Origin: an uncultured Eubacteriales bacterium
Lineage (GTDB): Bacteria; Bacillota; Clostridia; Oscillospirales; CAG-272
Assembly: GCA_934477985.1 (NCBI GenBank)
Contig: CAKSOR010000061.1
Location: forward strand, 1-10,219
Direction of reading: 5' to 3'
Length of the DNA stretch: 10,219 nucleotides
The notes under the pieces were generated by a model. It saw only the letters and a program-made list of their open reading frames with translations, searched no databases and had not been told where the DNA came from. Shown piece after piece: positions 7,350-10,219 of this stretch. The position numbers were made by a program, and so were the translations under genes. Each line of letters begins with the position of its first letter. The first letter of the stretch is position 1.

Positions 7350-8147
7350 TCACCGGCAGAACGCCGCGTAAGCTCCGGGCGTTGTCCCGGTCAGCTTCCT
7401 GAAAGCCCGGATGAACGTCCCGACCGACTGGTATCCGACCTCAAGCGACGCCGCCTGCACACTCTCTCCGGTCGACAGCAGCATCCGCGCCCGGTCGATG
7501 CAGGACAGCTCGACGTATTCCTTGAGCGTCATCCCGGTCTCTCGCTTGAAATCCGCGGCGAGCTTCGCGCGGCTCACGTCGAACTCCGCCGCGATCACGT
7601 CAGCGCCCAGCCCCGGCGAGAGATTGTCGGATATATAGCGTATCACGCCGTTCACGTAGTCGGTTCCCTGCCGCCTTTCCGGGAAGAATCCCACCTTGCG
7701 GCAATCCCTCAGTATGTCGAGAATAACCCCCAGCAGCGCGGTCTTCCGGCTCTGCCCCGCCTTTATGAACGGTCGGACAAAGTAAAGTATCTCGTCGAGC
7801 TTGTCATGGTCGATCATCAGCATTGACACGTTCGAGCGGTAGAGCTCCTCGGCGCAGTCAAGCAGCGGTTGATTTCCCTTGAAAACCTCGGCTGAGAAGT
7901 TTATGTTGTAGCGCTCATAGACGACCTCGGGTGACGCGATTATCCTGTGGTAAGTCCCCGGGAAATGAAAGATGACGCAGGGCGCGTCGGCTTCGGTGCG
8001 GTCGCCATTGTTGAGCACGGTCAGCTTTCCGCTTATGATTATTGAAAGCTCGTAGAACGAATGCTTGTGCTCCGCACCGCCCGTACCGGCGGTGACGCGG
8101 TTGTAATCAGCCCACAGCACTGCGGGCGCTTCTGATCTTTCAGGCAT
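7350..8147 (-). CDS. AraC-family transcriptional regulator
   Basis: A 265-residue protein. The N-terminal part (about 20-100) looks like a cupin-type sensor domain with EHKHSFYELSIIISGKLTVL and a PGTYHRI motif. The C-terminal 100 residues hold two helix-turn-helix units: ADVIAAEFDVSRAKLAADFK, then the typical AraC signature VGYQSVGTFIRAFRKLTGTTP. The C-terminus, PGAYAAFCR, is normal. The frame is open 24 codons further upstream, but I chose ATG 8147-8145. It follows GGGGGAA at 8 bases, and the upstream extension would cover a TGGTATAAT promoter. The ligand and targets cannot be told from sequence. It diverges from marR and converges on the ATPase operon, so it may regulate itself or its neighbours, but no functional link is shown. 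Confidence 0.93.
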   Translation of the reverse strand: MPERSEAPAVLWADYNRVTAGTGGAEHKHSFYELSIIISGKLTVLNNGDRTEADAPCVIFHFPGTYHRIIASPEVVYERYNINFSAEVFKGNQPLLDCAEELYRSNVSMLMIDHDKLDEILYFVRPFIKAGQSRKTALLGVILDILRDCRKVGFFPERRQGTDYVNGVIRYISDNLSPGLGADVIAAEFDVSRAKLAADFKRETGMTLKEYVELSCIDRARMLLSTGESVQAASLEVGYQSVGTFIRAFRKLTGTTPGAYAAFCR

Positions 8148-8180
8148 GCTGTTTTCCCCCAGAAAGTAATTCTTTTTTAC

Positions 8181-8209
8181 ATTATACCACACTTTCTGCC
8201 ATTTTGTAC
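8181..8209 (-). promoter_or_regulatory. Extended -10 promoter for the araC-type gene
   Basis: Read on the - strand, TGGTATAAT (8189-8181) is an extended -10 element with a perfect TATAAT. The -35 region (around 8204-8209) is weak, as expected for extended -10 promoters. Transcription should begin near 8174, giving a leader of about 27 bases before the ATG at 8147. This is the main reason to prefer that start over upstream in-frame codons. Confidence 0.65.
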
Positions 8210-8215
8210 CATTTC
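8197..8215. repeat. Pair of 9-base direct repeats at the araC promoter, possible regulator site
   Basis: TGCCATTTT (8197-8205) and TACCATTTC (8207-8215) match at 7 of 9 positions and are offset by exactly 10 bases, one turn of the helix. AraC-family proteins commonly bind direct repeats, and this pair overlaps the -35 region of the araC-type gene's own promoter. A role in autoregulation is an inference from position and spacing only. Confidence 0.35.
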
Positions 8216-8261
8216 GCACGAAGAATTAACATATTTTTCACATATTTCTTTATTAAAAAGG

Positions 8262-8290
8262 TTGACAAACAAATGAAACAGGGGTATAAT
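8262..8290 (+). promoter_or_regulatory. Consensus sigma-A promoter for marR and the ABC exporter
   Basis: TTGACA (8262-8267) and TATAAT (8285-8290) are both perfect matches to the housekeeping consensus and are separated by the optimal 17 bases. The upstream flank (about 8221-8261) is AT-rich, which may add to its strength. Transcription would start near 8297, inside the palindrome described next. A promoter this strong in front of a regulator gene fits a unit that is normally held down by a repressor. Confidence 0.88.
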
Positions 8291-8295
8291 AATAC

Positions 8296-8311
8296 TTAGT
8301 TAGCTAACAAA
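8296..8311. promoter_or_regulatory. Palindromic candidate MarR operator over the transcription start
   Basis: GTTAGCTAAC (8299-8308) is a perfect 10-base palindrome. The next base pair is mismatched, but the two after it (TT against AA) pair again, giving an imperfect 16-base palindrome. It begins 5 bases after the -10 box, covering the expected start of transcription, so a bound dimer would block initiation. AT-rich palindromes of this size are typical MarR-family sites, and the first gene downstream encodes a MarR protein, so negative autoregulation is likely. Confidence 0.65.
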
Positions 8312-8376
8312 TGGCAGAGCGGACGGCTGACAGGTCCATGACCCCGCAAAAGAAAGAAAGGTAAGGTAAAACAAAC

Positions 8377-8862
8377 ATGACAAAATTCCCGGTAACTCAG
8401 GAGTACATCGATTCGATGCTCGAAAAGCGCAACGACCCGGAGTACAACGCGATGATGCGCATCTCCGACATCAGCAAGCTCCATCGCGACCTTGTGAGAA
8501 AGAATTCCGATGACGACGGACTTCCGTGCAGCTACAGACTGCTTCTCTATCATCTGTCGCAGCTCGATCCCGGCGTGACCCAGCTCACTCTCGTAAAAGC
8601 GGCTCACTTAAAGCCGCCGACAGTCAGCGTCACCCTCCAGAAGATGGAAGCCGACGGACTCGTCATCCGCAAGTCGAATGAGCACGACCTCCGCCAGACG
8701 CTCGTCTACCTCTCTGACAAGGGACGCGCGATCAACGAGAAGATCCACGCTTCGTGGGTCAACGGAGACGCCGTGGCGGTCGCCGGTCTCACCGAGGATG
8801 AGAACAAGACCCTCTGCAAGCTGCTCGACAAAGTGGTCGACAATCTCGTCAGCGCCCGCTGA
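8377..8862 (+). CDS. MarR-family transcriptional regulator
   Basis: A 161-residue protein, slightly longer than the usual 140-150. A helical N-terminus leads to a winged helix (about 55-115): the recognition helix region reads LKPPTVSVTLQKMEADGLV, and the wing reads NEHDLRQTLVYLSDKG, containing the family D-x-R pattern. The C-terminal helices would form the dimer interface. MarR proteins usually repress their own operon and release DNA when a small ligand or oxidant is present; the ligand is not predictable here. The ATG follows a purine-rich AAAGGTAAGG site, about 80 bases after the predicted transcription start. An ABC exporter gene follows after 30 bases with no terminator between, so the two are probably one operon under the palindrome near 8299. 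Confidence 0.94.
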   Translation: MTKFPVTQEYIDSMLEKRNDPEYNAMMRISDISKLHRDLVRKNSDDDGLPCSYRLLLYHLSQLDPGVTQLTLVKAAHLKPPTVSVTLQKMEADGLVIRKSNEHDLRQTLVYLSDKGRAINEKIHASWVNGDAVAVAGLTEDENKTLCKLLDKVVDNLVSAR

Positions 8863-8892
8863 AACGGACGCTCCGGAAGGAAACAGAATTTA

Positions 8893-10219
8893 ATGAAGCT
8901 CGCAAAATATCTGAAACCCTATTGGATATTCGCGATACTCGCTCCGCTCACCATGGTTGGGGAGGTCTTCATCGACCTCCTCCAGCCGAAGCTGATGGCG
9001 AAGATCGTGAACGAGGGCGTTATCGGGCACGATACGGCTCTCATAATTACAACTGGTATTCTGATGCTAGGGCTGGTCGCCGTCGGAGGTCTTTTTGGCA
9101 TTCTGTCGGCGGCTTTTGCGTCTAACGCGGCGCAGTCCTTCGGTAACGATCTCAGAAACGACGCCTTTGATAAAGTAATGCATCTCTCCTTACAGCAGAC
9201 CGACAAGTTCACGACCGGCTCGCTCGTCACCAGACTGACGAACGACATAACCGCCGTCCAGGACATGGTCGCGATGATCCTGCGCATGTTCGTCCGTGCG
9301 CCGATGCAGTTCATCGGCGGCATAATCATGGCGGTGGCGATCAGCCCGAAGTTCGCCATCGTCCTGCTATGTGCGCTTCCCCTACAGCTCCTTCTTATAT
9401 TCCTCATGCTAAAAAAAGCCACTCCGCTCTACGGAATGGTTCAGACGCGGCTTGACAAGGTGAACTCGGTCGTTCAGGAGAACGTCACCGGCGCGCGCGT
9501 CGTCAAGGCGTACGTCAAGGAGGATCACGAGATCGGGCGATTCAACAAAGCAAACAATGACCTGAAGGACGTCAACCTGAAGGTCCAGAAGCTGATGGCT
9601 ACGCTCTCGCCGGTGCTGATGCTTATAATGAACGGCTCGGTCATCGCTATCCTGCTTGTCGGCGGACGCGAGGTCGAGGACGCTATCGGCGTGGTCGGCG
9701 GAATAAAGGTCGGCGACGTCATGTCGGCGCTCACCTACATAACCCAGATACTCATGTCGATGATGATGGTCTCGATGATGTTCCAGTCGCTGACAAGAGC
9801 TTCCGCGAGCGCGAAGCGCATCATCGAGGTGCTGGACTCCGATCCGGCGCTCGTCGACGCCAAGAAGATCCCGGAGACCTCCGGGACCGGCGCCGTGTCG
9901 TTCAGAAACGTATCTTTCCGCTATCCGAACTCGGCGGGACGTCCGGTGCTCGACAATATCAATCTCGAAGTCAGGAAGGGCGAGAATATCGCCGTGATCG
10001 GCGCGACCGGCTCGGGCAAATCCTCGCTGGTCAACCTGATTCCGCGCTTCTATGACGCCGACTCGGGCGAAGTGCTCGTTGACGGTGTGAACGTCAAGGA
10101 TTACGACCTTGAGAATCTCCGCCACAGAATCGCCTTTGTTCTCCAGAAGACCGAGCTCTTCTCCGGCACGGTCGCCGACAACATCCGCTGGGGACGTCCC
10201 GACGCGACCGACGAAGAGG
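8893..10219 (+). CDS. ABC exporter half-transporter (multidrug type), 3' end outside window
   Basis: The frame opens at ATG 8893 after a GGAAGG site (8875-8880) and is still open at the right edge, giving 442 codons. Residues 1-310 form an exporter-type membrane domain with about six helices, including the conserved TGSLVTRLTNDITAVQ and VTGARVVKAYVKEDHEI segments. The nucleotide-binding domain follows, with VSFRYPN (A-loop tyrosine), the Walker A GATGSGKSS (370-378) and the Q-loop FVLQKTELFSGTV with Q418. The signature and Walker B motifs lie beyond the edge. It belongs to the fused membrane-plus-ATPase class that often works as a heterodimer encoded by two adjacent genes, so a partner gene may follow. 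Linkage to marR suggests efflux of a toxic compound, but the substrate is unknown. Confidence 0.95.
   Translation, partial: MKLAKYLKPYWIFAILAPLTMVGEVFIDLLQPKLMAKIVNEGVIGHDTALIITTGILMLGLVAVGGLFGILSAAFASNAAQSFGNDLRNDAFDKVMHLSLQQTDKFTTGSLVTRLTNDITAVQDMVAMILRMFVRAPMQFIGGIIMAVAISPKFAIVLLCALPLQLLLIFLMLKKATPLYGMVQTRLDKVNSVVQENVTGARVVKAYVKEDHEIGRFNKANNDLKDVNLKVQKLMATLSPVLMLIMNGSVIAILLVGGREVEDAIGVVGGIKVGDVMSALTYITQILMSMMMVSMMFQSLTRASASAKRIIEVLDSDPALVDAKKIPETSGTGAVSFRNVSFRYPNSAGRPVLDNINLEVRKGENIAVIGATGSGKSSLVNLIPRFYDADSGEVLVDGVNVKDYDLENLRHRIAFVLQKTELFSGTVADNIRWGRPDATDEE

Noticed and set aside
6358..7353. 331-codon open frame on the - strand opposite ntpB and ntpD
   Set aside because: It is antisense to two clear ATPase genes, runs through the terminator hairpin, and has compositional features of a shadow frame.
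8148..8219. N-terminal extension of the AraC-type protein to an ATG at 8219
   Set aside because: The 24 extra codons would cover the TGGTATAAT promoter, are AT-rich unlike the rest of the gene, and have no family resemblance. The ATG at 8147 has a ribosome binding site.
8319..8347. Riboswitch or attenuator in the marR leader
   Set aside because: Only two competing 4-base pairings (GGAC with GTCC, GCGG with CCGC) are visible, there is no poly-U tail, and nothing matches a riboswitch class I recognise.

Overview
This window is a stretch of bacterial chromosome carrying most of a V/A-type (rotary) ATPase operon. It is followed by two regulator genes that diverge from a shared control region, and by the start of a multidrug-type ABC exporter. 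The style suggests a moderately GC-rich member of the Clostridia, perhaps an uncultured gut Oscillospirales-like lineage. The grounds are strong AGGAGG-type ribosome binding sites, a consensus sigma-A promoter, a V-type rather than F-type ATPase cluster with clostridial-looking subunits, and a MarR plus ABC half-transporter pair. This is inference from style, not a taxonomic assignment.

Region 1 (1-7308, + strand) is the ATPase operon in the order C (3' end only), I, K, F, E, A, B, D. The gaps are at most 28 bases, and E/A and A/B each overlap by ATGA. C, D and F form the central stalk, A and B the catalytic head, E half of a peripheral stalk, and I plus K the membrane motor. The small partner of E (subunit G/H) is not in the window and may lie upstream. 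The catalytic subunit A is broken by a single missing base just after its Walker A motif. Both halves are otherwise canonical, so this is either a sequencing or assembly error or a recent inactivating mutation.

Region 2 (7309-7349) is a short convergent gap with a GC-rich hairpin that can serve as a bidirectional terminator between subunit D and the araC-type gene on the other strand.

Region 3 (7350-8862) holds an AraC-family regulator (- strand) and a MarR-family regulator (+ strand), separated by about 230 AT-rich bases. This control region has a promoter for each gene. The marR promoter is a perfect TTGACA-17-TATAAT, with a palindromic candidate operator over the expected transcription start. 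The araC promoter is an extended -10 type, with a pair of 9-base direct repeats one helical turn apart at its -35 region.

Region 4 (8893 to the end) is an ABC exporter half-transporter running off the window. It lies 30 bases after marR and is probably co-transcribed with it, a classic MarR-controlled efflux arrangement.

I see no CRISPR array, insertion sequence, tRNA or rRNA, and no clear sign of an undescribed system. The points most worth checking are the ntpA frameshift and the regulatory architecture between araC and marR.
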